NCBI GenBank assembly: GCA_038503075.1
Contig: JBCAML010000003.1
Coordinates: forward strand, 1,054,001 to 1,118,000
From: Gyromitra esculenta
Lineage: Eukaryota; Ascomycota; Pezizomycetes; Pezizales; Discinaceae
Direction of reading: 5' to 3'
DNA: 64,000 nt
Part shown: positions 1-11,318 of the stretch, piece after piece
How the letters are laid out: each line of letters opens with the position of its first letter
Numbering within the stretch: the stretch's first letter is position 1
Position numbers and translations under genes: made by a program
Notes under the pieces: generated by a model
Databases searched by the model: none
Seen by the model: the letters and a program-made list of their open reading frames with translations, nothing else
Told to the model about the DNA's origin: nothing

Positions 1-27
1 CGCAGAACCCACCCACACCGCCAACAT

Positions 28-2349
28 ATGCCACCAACCCCGCCGCCGACTGTGACGAGCACCGACCAACATCCGCTGCTGCTGCCCGCCGCGAACCACC
101 CCGACGTCCGCCAGTACCAGCCGCTGCCCGACCCAACCACCTATTCGGCCACTCTCCCGCCACAACAGCCGGAGCCCCGCGCCAAAGACGAGGAGGCTTC
201 GCGCTTCGAGTTCCCCCTGCCGCCACGCGCAGCACAACAGACGCACGACACCACCCGCCGTCAAACAGACGGCAGCACCGCGCCCGGTCACAACAACGAC
301 GACCACGACGACGAAGACGACAACCACGGGGGCAACGACAAAGACGGCTCCGACCCCAGGAAGCCCACCAACCCACCCCCTCCAGCGCCGACCCCGCCAC
401 CACCCAGTGACACTCCCACTCCCACTCCCACTGCCACTGCCGCCAACATCATTGCTGCTGACACCGCCGCCGATCCGTCCGGACAGACACCACTTGACCA
501 GCTAGCAGCCAGCAAGACAGACGACGATTACGATCTCTCCGTCCTGAAGAGTGCCGGCCTCTATAGACGTAGCGGAGCCTCAGGCGTTCGCGGACCTGCT
601 CCTGGCCTCGTGCACCGGGGCATTGGAATCGTCAAGCGAGATACGGCGGGTGGATATCGGGCCGGCGAGATTGCTGCTACTTCTGCTACCCCCGGTAGTG
701 GAAGACTGAAGGAGGACGAGTTGGCGGGAAGATACGGTGCGTTGCCTCGGTTGCTATCTGCCCTCCATTCCATCCCTGTTGCCTTGCTGCCCTGCCCTGC
801 CCTGCCCTGCCTGCCCTGCCCGCCTTGGTTGCTCCCCTCCCCTCCCTCCCCTCCCCCTCGCACACTCGCCCACCCCCACCTCCCTCCCCACGCGCGCGGT
901 TTGCAGGTTTTCTCACTAGGCTTCCATCAACCCCAAGGCTGACATGTATCGCGCGCGTGTGCTTATCGTAATGCTGTTGTAGCCCAACCCCGTTCCCCTC
1001 CCTCCTCCCAGAAACCCCCTCCCTCCTCCGCTCTCGCACCATCGGCATCGCCCATTCACTCCCACTCACTCTCTGATCAATCGGTTTCTGAAGAGGAGGA
1101 AGACCACTCCGAAGAGGACGAAGAGGAAGAGGACGAAGAAGATATGGAGGAGGAGGAATCCTGGATTAGCAGCTATTGCAGTATGGTGGGACACGAATAT
1201 TTTGCCGAAGTCAGCGAGGATTTCATCGAAGATGATTTCAACCTCACGGGGTTGGGCGCGATGGTTCCTATGTGAGTCAACTTTACATCTTCAACCCTTT
1301 AGGCTACACTCTGCTGGATTCGTCTCTTGGCTAGCTTTCGTCTGGCCCTTATCTTGAGATGTTTCTCCCATCCTCTAAATGCCCCCCCCCTTGTCTTCAC
1401 CCTCATAGCTGGGCTAAACATCTGGTTATACAGGTATAAAGAAGCTCTTGAAATGATCCTGGATGTGGAACCAGAGGATGATTCCGATTCAGCTGCATCA
1501 GCATCAGAGTCGCTATCTGAGCAGCCTGGTGTCCAGCCGAGCACCTACCGTCGTCGTGCCGGCCACATGCGAGTCGCTTCGGATGTCTCCATGATCGAGA
1601 ACTCCGCCGAGCTCCTCTACGGTCTCATACACCAACGGTTCATCACTTCACGGCAAGGCATCCAGGTCATGTACGAAAAGTATCTCACAAACCACTTTGG
1701 CTTCTGCCCACGGGTGTTTTGCAATAATGCCCGTGTTCTTCCCTGCGGGTACTCCGACACCCCCGGCGTAGAAACTGTGAAATTGTTTTGCCCCTCCTGC
1801 TGTGACATCTACGTACCTCCTAATTCCCGCTTCCAAACCGTCGACGGAGCATACTTTGGGACAACCTTCGCTTCTCTCTTCCTTATGACCTTCCCAGAGC
1901 TCGATGTGTCTGGTAACGGCCGTAAGGAGATACTATCGGGCTCGAACTTAAACTCTGCTGGTGGGAGGAAGGGCGTTAATAATGCCAACGCCCCTCTAAT
2001 TAATGGCGTGCTGACATCCAACCTCGCTCCCGGCTTGGGTAAAGGCAAACAATATGAGATGCGGATATACGGCTTCAGGGTTTCTGAGCGAGCGAGGAGT
2101 GGTCCGAGGATGGGATGGTTAAGGAGCAAGCCAGAGCACCTAAGCATCCTCGAAGAGACAACACGATACGGCGAGCCTGAAGTGGATGCGGGATACAGTA
2201 GCGACGAGGAGGAAGGACTGGAAGACAGCGAACAGGAGGAAAGCGAAGGGGAAGAGGATATGAATCCTGTTGGTGGAGGAGCAGGCCCGGCTGTTAGGAG
2301 GGAAAGGAAAAGAGGCGCAAGCCCGATGGATACAAATGGTGCTAGGTGA
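28..2349 (+). CDS. CKB1: Casein kinase 2 regulatory beta subunit (Ckb1-like) with a long N-terminal extension
   Basis: Regulatory beta subunit of the CK2 Ser/Thr kinase holoenzyme (nucleus and cytoplasm). Spliced model: 28..736, 983..1271, 1434..2349, giving 637 aa in one open frame; introns 737-982 (phase 1) and 1272-1433 (GTGAGT donor). The conserved core starts near residue 300 with [14 protein letters not shown] and [11 protein letters not shown], followed by [13 protein letters not shown], an acidic Ser-rich insert, [10 protein letters not shown], the zinc-binding cysteines in CPRVFC and CPSC, and SGPRMGWLR. These match yeast Ckb1 better than Ckb2. The first exon encodes about 236 residues rich in Pro, Ala, Thr and Asp, containing (CACTCC)n codon repeats; this extension is absent from the short canonical subunit. 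The frame is open to the left edge, so the true start may lie outside the window. Alternatively translation starts later, for example at the ATG at 1144. The C-terminus is acidic. The core is certain; the N-terminal exon is inferred from frame-preserving splicing only. Confidence 0.88.
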
Positions 2350-5309
2350 ACAAAAGGAAACCAGTTTAAAAAAAGGGCTGTTGCAATAGTTTGCGTAGCA
2401 TTTGGATAAAGCCCAGGAGAAGGAGAGGATCAAATGTAGCACAGCATTCTTTCCAAATTTTTATTCCTCTTCCTCATCCATCACCTTTTTTCTTTCTTGT
2501 ACCTTGGTTTCTTTTGTGTGGATTACTTTGTCGTCGCAACATATGATAGCCAACTAGAGGCGTGCACACAGGCGTGTGTACTGGTGGTTGCTGGGTTTAA
2601 GAGGAGGGGTTCTGGGGGATAAATATAAAATTCAAGTGAAAAACTAGGGATGTCCGTGTTGTGGCAGGGTACTTAGGTAGTGTTAGAGATATGATTTCCT
2701 ACCGATTTTTCTCTCCCGTTCTTTCTTTCTTTCTAATCTGTTATTCATGTATATACTCTACAATATCTGATTCTGTATGTTCCAATGATCTTCTCGCACC
2801 TTTGGATGGCTCCCGTTCCCGAATGGATAGGCCAATAGTTATGCTCGGCTGTCGAACATGTTGCTGAATCTTGATATCGCCCTTAGTCATTTTAATTACC
2901 GGCACCAGCGCATGTAGTCTGATCTCATCGGAGGTTCACCGCTGTTGTGCGCCACTAGCCACGGTTTTGGCTCTGTGCATACATATGGACACGTACAACT
3001 TTGAAAAAGAAACCAAGAAGTGTATAATCACGGCTTTGAACTACCGAAATACTTAATTTAGGGGCAAAAAAACTCTCGCTTATACACAAGCCAATTAGAA
3101 CTTGATCTGGAGTGCTAAATTCACTGCCAAGACACGAGTGATTTATCATGCACTTTGATTCTCATAGGAATGCTTCTAGGTTCAAACATGACTCTTTGAG
3201 TATAGTTAGAGGACTTTAGACTCTCTCGAAAAGGTTTGCTTGATGTGGATATGTTTCTACATGTAGTTAAATTTTTTAAATTTTTTTTCGTAGTTGGGGG
3301 GGACGGGGGTCGGGTTTATTTTTATGGGATAAGGCTGAGAAGGAGAGTAGCATTGTGGTGCTTATATGTCACCTTTGCTGGATACATGGATGCTTTATAT
3401 TACTATTATTGTACCTCGCTTTGCAGATATATGGTGTGTGTTTATTTTGCATTTTTTTTGCATTCCTCGTAGTCAGTTTTAATTAACCCATTGCTAATAT
3501 CTTAGGCACCTATGTGCCTGGAAAACTTACCCACTCGTACAACCCTTCTCGCTCTCTATCGGGCGACTGCATCTACTCTAATGCAGCCATCATACTCTTT
3601 TCAAAATCAAATATTCAAATTCATGAATCTAGCCATAGCCAGCAACACTGCTGCCACCCCTCAAGGAGGCTAGGACGATTGAAACAGGCTGTGCTGTGGA
3701 TAAGTGCTAAGGGTGGACTAGAATTATATGTATCTTTAATGTCTGAGAAGTACGCGAGTAGTTAACATTATGGGCACTCGGACTTAACCTACCTGTTGGC
3801 TTGAACACGTTCCTTAGCTTGACTTACGGTATGCTGACTTATGGTAGCTGTCTCAAGGGAATCAATCGCTCTTGCTCGGACTTATGTGCAACCGATGTAC
3901 ACAGTCCACTAAACGGCTAATTTTAGGTATGTGGAGTACAGGATAGATAGTACGTAACGTGTATCTTTCCCTCCAAGGTTTAAATTTTTTTTTCTCAAGA
4001 CTCTCCAGAAACCCCCCCCCCCAAACCACCACTTTCTGTTTATGTATCCTTTAGTAAACATCTCTACCCTTAACGGTGCTGCTGGATACGGAAACTTCTG
4101 CCTCGAATGTTAACAGCGGCACCGTGGTTTCCTGCAAAATGATCCTTTCTATATGCTGAATCACGGCTGCTTCGGAGGCTCCCGAGTCTACTTTCGCGGC
4201 ACGCGTCTGGTGTAGGAAGACCTTGGGCCCGCCTTAGACCGCCATTTTGGGCGGCTCGGGTTAAGGAAACTGCAGTATGTTTATCTATTCTATTCTCTTC
4301 GCATACTCATTAAGGTATCTTTCCGGTCCGCGTTCAAGCAACATCCTCGCTATTTCTACGTGCTAGTGTGGTGCTGTGTACAGGGGCAGCTTATGTTAGC
4401 TGTTAAGGGGGAAAGCTACGGGTGAGAAGTAAGTACTCGCTATCAGTTGCCTAGAGGAGCATGAGTCTGCCGTAGATAGAGGCTAGTTGGTTCAGGGCGT
4501 GGAGGAAGTGATTGGTGACGAGTTGGTAGTTGAGTATGTAGGGAGGAGAGATGGAATACCACTAGGGGGGACTACTTAATCAGGGAGCGCGAGGAGTGTC
4601 ATGAATGATTTTGGTAGTTGTGATAGTCCTCAATACTTCTCGAAATGTTCTGTGCGGGTTGATGCTCTTAAAGGGAGGAGATCTACGATCATATGGATGC
4701 ATGCAACCTTAAAAACCCTATTTAAATGAGAAAATTTACGCCACAAATTAAACTCTGTAAGACATACTGATAATTTGTGTATGTAGAGTAGGGTACTGTG
4801 ACTTATATTCCTCTAGAATGATTTGTGAGAAGTTTAGAAACCATGAAATACACGCTGTGATACCATCATGCGCTCCAAAAATCTTAAAAAATACATGTAA
4901 TACTTTGCAGTAGTCGGCGTTGTGTATAAGATTTCTCCAAGCATCAGTTGGATAGAAATGTGTAATATTTTTTGAGTTGAAGTTAAGGAGGTGGGCCAAG
5001 CTCTAGCTGACTAATAAGCCCGCTACCGAAATCATTGGCCTTTTTCACGATTGCTGCAGGGACCAACTGGCAGCCATTGGCCTTTAGGCCTACCCCCACC
5101 GCAACGTCGCACGAACTGTTACAAAAAGGGATTGTGCAGTTTAGAGAAGTCCGCAGACTCCAAGTTGACGTGGCGCAACTAAGTGCTTCTGCTTTTTTTT
5201 TTAATACATTTTTCATAGATTTGATCTCCTTATCTTCGTCACATTTACCAACTTGGGAGAGAAAAAAAATAATTCCATAGATACCAACCCCTCGCGCACC
5301 AAATAAAAG
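2350..5309. other. Intergenic region, no gene seen
   Basis: About 3 kb between CKB1 and the SET gene. Short frames here have no recognisable motif and no supporting splice signals. It holds homopolymer runs, a C-rich tract near 4013 and two copies of the palindrome TACATGTA (3258, 4892). No tRNA or transposon ORF was recognised. Confidence 0.6.
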
Positions 5310-7280
5310 ATGGATATGACCAACGGAACCTCCATCCTTGACGATCCTGATCTTCTCGCCTCACAGGCACTTATACACAGGGCTGCCGCAGCACTCTGTC
5401 GAGACGAACTCCTGAATGCTCGAAAGCTCTATACCGAAGTTCTGTCGCACACGCCTTACAACATCCTCGCATATGTAGATCGCTCGAAACTGCACCTCAA
5501 ACTTGGCTATCCAGATCTCGCTGCCGGCGATGCGTATCGAGCCCTTCTTCTCGGCGACGCTATTCGAGAATCCGTGCAGGGAAAATCTCTAATTGCCCGG
5601 AAGGACACTGAAAAGGATGAGGAAGACGACGACAGTGAATGGGGGATAGGCGAACAAGCGTTCGTCACAACGTACTCCCATGTTCGCCTATTATCCGAGA
5701 GAGCGCTCGGGGAGGGGCAGATCAAAAAGCTGCTGAAGATCGCTGTGGACGGGATGGAGGCTAGTGCCTTGTTCACGTTGTCTCGGGCGCTGAAGGAGGC
5801 GCGATGCTTCATGGATGCTCTGACGTACTGCAAAATGGGGCTCGATCGCTACCCAGATGCTTCAGCTTTGCCGGCAGAGATCAATTTCCAGGCGGAAACA
5901 GACGAGATTCACCAATTGATGGAGCAAAAGAAGTCGGAAGATCCCAGGTTCAGGCTCAACCCAGACATATTGTTCAGACACGGCGGTTGCAGGAGAGAGG
6001 TTTACCCTTGGAATGACCACGAGCCCGATCGATACAACGAAGAGACGGTGGCATCCCTAAATGCAACGATGGCTGGATGCTCCAAAAAAGTTGAAATCAA
6101 GGTCGTGGATCTACCAATTCTGCAGAAGAGACAAGACCCTCTAAACAAGCTGGAACTTTCGGATAAAGTATCGGGCTCGGAGAAACAACTCGGCGTCTAT
6201 GCAAAAGAGGACATTTACGTGGGCGAAACATTCTTTAGGGAAATGTCGCCGTTAACAGTACTTTCTGATCCAGAGTACTCAAGACTATGCGAGTTCTGCG
6301 CTGCAGATCTGGGTGAGACCTACGAGACCTGCGAAGACTGCTGGGAAGGCGATGAGGAATGTGGTATCATGTGGTGCTCAGCCAAATGCAAAGAAAACGC
6401 AATAGAGAGGTAAATAAAATAACTACTCCAGCCGCACCTGTACATCTACGGAAATTCTAACAACTCATCACATACAGATATCATCCAGCCCTATGCGGAA
6501 GAGACTTCGGATGGGTGTACCGCGCCATCAATGCCAGCATCTCTACAAGCTCCGCACATTCCCTCCTACTCCTAAAAACATACGCGACTGCAATAACACT
6601 CGACACGCACCCTCTTGAGCTACCAGAAGTCAAGTACCTCTATGGCGTTAGCCACGTACCATCTTACCCCGACTACACGCCATCAATTCTAGAGAAGCAA
6701 GCCCTTCCATTCAACTTCACAAACCAAGTCACCCGTCCAATACAGATGCTGCAGGAGATGGATGTAGACATTTTCCAGCCAAACGCCGTCGACTTCTTCG
6801 ACTTATGGGTCATCCAGACACTATGGGCCAAGTTCATCGGTGTTGCAAGCGCAAGAGTACATAAACGGACAGGGAGAACCGAGATCGCGGCGGTTTGTCA
6901 TTTCTGATACTATTCCCCCCAAAATTCACTACGCTATCCCTGCTTCGAGGTGCTAATGGAGGCTATAGGTACATATGCTCTACTCGATGTTCAATCACTC
7001 GTGCGAGCCTAACATCACCTGGGAATGTGGCGGCGAAGTCAACTTCACCGGGTTCTCGCGCGAGCGCGGACGGACGGCGGAATTAAATAATGAAATTGTG
7101 GCGGTGAAGAAGGGCTGTGAATGTTTCAGTCATTATTGCGATATCAGTTTGGACTATAAGGAACGACAGGAACATGCCTGGGGGCCCTTGGGCGGGAGAT
7201 GTAGTTGTCCTAGGTGTACTAAAGAGGAGGCAGAGGAAGCGGCGAATTTGATTAAGGGTCTCTCAATAGAAGGAAAATAG
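5310..7280 (+). CDS. TPR / MYND-like zinc finger / SET domain protein (SMYD-type lysine methyltransferase family)
   Basis: Predicted SET-domain methyltransferase; substrate unknown. Model: 5310..6409, 6478..6892, 6969..7280, 608 aa. The first intron has GTAAAT..CATACAG ends and a TTCTAAC branch. The second has a weak GTTTGT donor but a TGCTAAT branch and CTATAG acceptor, and preserves frame. The N-terminal 200 residues are helical TPR-like repeats (ARKLYTEVLSHTPYNILAYV, ALTYCKMGLDRYP). The N-SET segment GVYAKEDIYVGETFF lies near residue 295. A split cysteine cluster follows (CEFC, CEDC, MWCSAKC, YHPALCG), resembling a MYND insert. The SET core SMFNHSCEPN contains the NHSC cofactor/catalytic motif, and a post-SET CSCPRC follows. 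That order (N-SET, MYND, SET, post-SET) is typical of SMYD proteins; the TPR region is N-terminal here instead of C-terminal. A plausible alternative is a non-histone methyltransferase. Confidence 0.85.
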
Positions 7281-8200
7281 AGAAAGGTAAGAATGATATT
7301 GGGTGGAATATTCTTGGTAAGAGCTTTTGGAAACAATTAACGGGATTGTAAAGCTGGTGCCGTAGAAGCACATCAGTAGACATTATATATATACACCTCC
7401 TATGTCTAGAGAAATATATTTGATGATTCGGGGACTACAAACCCCTGTCGGGCTTCTTTATGTACTGTAACTTTTACGTGTGGCTGTTTATTGCCTACCA
7501 TTGTGCCTCGCAATAGTTCTGGAAGGTCTTCACCTTGGACTAAACCTTCGGGCCTGGTTTGGCTTGCTTAAAAGAAATATCCCGAGAAGCACGGAGCATG
7601 GTGGGCGGCTGTAGACTATGCGGGTGATATTCGATGCTTACAGCAGGATAGTTCTGGCCATGGTTCATGGTTTTCACACCCCAGAATGCTAACTGACAAG
7701 CCCTTCTAGTGGCGTCACAGATCTAATAATTCGCTTGTTCTTCTACGAACTACATTTCCGCGGGTGGGAAAATTTCACGCGAGATAAATAGCGCGGGGGA
7801 TCGCAGATGGCAGTGGAGATTATAATCATATGGAGGGTTTAGGTATGATAGTCAAAATAACCGCGAATTTCGAATTGCTCTACGGGAAACCTCCCTCCCA
7901 AAACCCAGCTCCAATCAGGAAGATCGGCGTCCGCAGCTTGTTGGGAGTATCCGGCTAACTCCTTTGTCTCCCGAAACTGTACCGTTACTCCAGACATAGC
8001 TGAATGTAATAAGATTGAAAACGGGAAATATTAATTCACACCCGGCAAAAGAGCTTCATGTATATTCATCCTTTTGTGTGGAAAAAAAAAATTACCCATG
8101 TAGCAACCAGTAAGGTACACCCGCCCCACAGACCGAGCAGAAGATTTTTTTTATTTAACCCCGTTTTGATATCCCAGACGAAAAGAAAAAGGAGCACCGT
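7281..8200. other. Intergenic region, no gene seen
   Basis: About 920 bp between the stop codons of the convergent SET and RPL35 genes. No frame of note, only A/T runs and presumed 3' untranslated sequence of both genes. Confidence 0.6.
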
Positions 8201-8950
8201 TTATGCCTACAAAATGACAGAATGTTAGCCATCAATTCCCGTCTTCAAACCCAACCCTCCAATTTTGTCACCCGCCTATCAAACACCTAGTCCATACTCC
8301 ATCCATTCTAACCAGCTCTCTCCATTCCCCAAAACTAAAAGAATCTCAAATATAACCCACCTTGATAGCATACTTCCTCTTAGGGAAGTGGGTCAACTTC
8401 TTCTGTGCCTTAAGAGTCTTCCTTGTCGACTCGTGCTTGCTCAGCCGCCTCCTGATGGCACGGGTAGCCTTAGCGCGGAGATCGAGAGGTAGGTACTTCT
8501 TGCCCTTGTAGAAGAGGCGGAGCTGCTGGCGCTGGGTAGCGTTGATGACGGTCAGGACACGGGCGACCGATTTGCGGACATCATGGCTATTATCTTCACG
8601 TTAGTATAGTCTCTTTCCTTCGACAATCGATGAATATAGGTTGCTAGAGTTCGGGAGAAGCATACATCTTGGTGAGCTTGGACGAGGCACCACCGGAGAT
8701 CTTCTGGACACGGAGGTTGGCAAGCTCGTGCTTGAGTTCGTCGAGCTGCTTGGTCAAGTCCTGCTTGGTCTTGGGCCACAGAGTTGCTGTCTTGACACCT
8801 GGCTATACCAACACAAAAGAGAAAAAACCATCAGCATTTCCCCCCTTCAATCTTTAAATATCCATCTAAATTTCCCCAAATAATGCAGAATTGATTCCCA
8901 AGCGGCCACCGAAATGGCTTCGCGAAAAATGGAAGGGGTCGGCGTACCAT
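8201..8950 (-). CDS. RPL35: 60S ribosomal protein eL35 (L29 family)
   Basis: Component of the 60S subunit near the peptide exit tunnel. Minus-strand exons: 8948..8950, 8666..8802, 8361..8586, 8201..8206; 123 aa, the same length as human RPL35. The protein begins [17 protein letters not shown] and contains [42 protein letters not shown] and TRAIRRRL. The first coding exon is only the ATG, followed directly by a GTACGC donor. The last exon is only GCA TAA, joined after KRKYAIK to give the conserved terminal KA; its intron has a GGCTAAC branch and TTTTGTAG acceptor. Reading through that last intron would instead end VGYI, which is less like the family. Such tiny terminal exons escape ORF scans. 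Confidence 0.93.
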
Positions 8951-11318
8951 CGTGATAGGGTTTGTCGGTTAGTGAGACGGTGGGGTGTTTTTGGGCGGCT
9001 GGTTTGTCGTGAGTCGTAAATTTGTCGATGTCGTATGTGATGCGTGTTGCTATGGTGGGAGCGGAAATTGAGGTTGCGGCGTTTGTGGGCAGCAGTCTTG
9101 CGGCTTGGCGATGTTGAGGGGGTTTGTGCCCTTATCTAATCTTGTTATGGGTTTACAAAATGTTTCAGAGCCACAGCCTCAGCAGTTTTTAATTCCAACT
9201 ACATGTGCTTCATGTAATTCACTGACTTTTTGATGGCGATTTTAGAGGAGTTCTCTTTCCAAGCTATCATCTCTTTTAGCAACGATTTATTTACTACTGC
9301 TATGATTCGCAAGCGCTCCAAACTAGAATCTTTAATAGAGATGTATACTCATAATCCGCCGTATCCCAATAAACTCATTTGCAGAAACGTCACCGTCCAC
9401 TCTGTTCTCTAGCTGTGCCGGCTTTAATAACTGGTTTTTTAAAAGCTAATCGGCATGTCTCTGAGCCGGAACGGATCGAGGAATACAGCGTCATAAGCAT
9501 AATTGGCACCATAATTGTGGCATGCCCTGGTAATTATAGTGATGTTGTCAAAAGTAATCAACCAAGACACATCGCAACCTAATGCAACTACAGACCTATA
9601 ATAAGATACATGTAGTTTCAAGGCATCACGAAAACAATTCCATGTTTTACCTCAATAATGTAAAATAATTTTAGTTGTGATTGTGGCAGAGGACCCTAAC
9701 GAGCCCCCACCAGAGCGCCTCATGAATCCTACCCCCACGATGTTAAGAATGTGCCACAGTGTTAGTAAATCTCCGGGAATCCCGTTACACCAGAACCTCA
9801 CCTCACTCTTCAACTACCGCCACTACCACTAAAAAGAGGAATCAAGTAGTCCGACCGATTGAACCCTCGTTACGATTGGGGCCCCAAACCCCAAGTTACA
9901 TGCAGCTCCCGTTTCCCGTCTAGAGCTTTTCAATGGCATCCTCCTTCACAGGGAGAGACAACATCCCTTGTATTCTTTACGATTAAATACTTAGAGGATA
10001 CATGTAGTTTTGCGAAAAATGGCCTATCGAGTATACAAAATCCATATTTCAACCTTCTTGCTAGCTCTTTGAATTCTAGCTCTAGGGCATACCAGTAACT
10101 TTAACTTTCTGTGCTCCTATGTCACGAACCTTTACAATATGACAAGCATCCGTATTGACTCAGGACGTAGGTCATATCTTGTCACTCGTCTTCATTTCGA
10201 ACGCTAGGTATCTGTTCGTAACCCAGAATCGTAGAGACAAATTGCATTCGAGACATAGATGATTGCGCTATTCAAAACAGTCCCAAAAACAATATCGTAT
10301 TTTGTGTGTTTTATTCCCTACATGTTGGTTTCGTGGTAGAGAGTATCACATAGCACCACGATCCTTGTTTCTCGCGCTTCCCTCGATTCTTCATAGCCCT
10401 GTGGCTTGCAGTAACCTGGCATCGTGCTACTTGCGGGGTACAACTGGCGTGTTTGCATTGGCCGCGCAATCCTCGAGATCAGGTTCGATCTAGGTAAACG
10501 GTGGGTCGTGATTGTTCTAACCGATAGGGTACATGTATTGCTAAAGAAAAAATGGGAGATGGGAAGCTTATCTTCTGCGGGTTAGACGTTGAAATTTAAC
10601 AACGGTGATCATTCGCAATTTAGGGGGGTAATGACGCTATCAGGACATGGTTTAAACTGTTGTACTGTACCCTTGTATTTTATTTATCCCGCTGATAGAA
10701 GTCAGATGGCGACACTGAAAATTAAGCTCTTGATTAAAATTGCAATTCTTGTGATACGTTACGTTACCGATAAAGAATATCAGAATGGTCTGCTTGAAAA
10801 AAGCATGCAGGGGAGAAAAATGGGTGTGTTCAGCTGTGAGATCTTAATTGCCAGATCTTCGGTACCCGTGAAATGCATCCGCGAACTATCGGCCGTCTCA
10901 TGGTACCTACTCTACGTGCAAAAGTGCCTAATGCTATGATGAGCACGTTTTGTAACCGATGACGATGCCCAGCCTCGGATTTAGGCTACCTGCCTTTGTC
11001 TTCTAGCAGAGCAGTCTGGGGCAGAAACCCAGACACTTGTTTCTTGAAACCTAAGCGCTGCCCGGGACGCGGTTGGGCTGAATTCAGCGAGGGACCCATG
11101 GAGCTCGGAAGTACGAGGGAATTGGTGTTTATCCCGGAAAATAAAACTCTTCTGGTAACCAGGTAGCTTTTCGAGGAAAGTTAAAGTCTGGGAACACGGG
11201 ACGTATGGCATGTTTTTAAGAAGCTAAGGGTCTATTTAAGATATCGGTACTCCCACTTCCCGAGTCCGAGCTTTGGATCATCCTACCTCTCGGTCTCGAT
11301 TCCTATCACAGATCAAAT
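8951..11318. other. Intergenic region, no gene seen
   Basis: About 2.4 kb between the divergent RPL35 and permease genes. The first 200 bp hold the RPL35 promoter and leader. The rest has only short frames without motifs. Three TACATGTA palindromes occur here (9607, 9999, 10530), two of them in the shared 10-mer ATACATGTAG followed by TTT. Confidence 0.6.
8956..8963 (-). promoter_or_regulatory. Telobox-like AAACCCTA upstream of RPL35
   Basis: The minus strand reads AAACCCTA five bases before the RPL35 start codon. Teloboxes of this kind are bound by Tbf1-type factors at ribosomal protein genes in some fungi. A single short match in the 5' leader is weak evidence. Confidence 0.35.

Noticed and set aside
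737..982. Reading the frame 28-942 as a stand-alone 304-aa protein
   Set aside because: Splicing at 737/982 joins it in frame to the CK2 beta core, and the residues after 736 are C-rich intron-like sequence.
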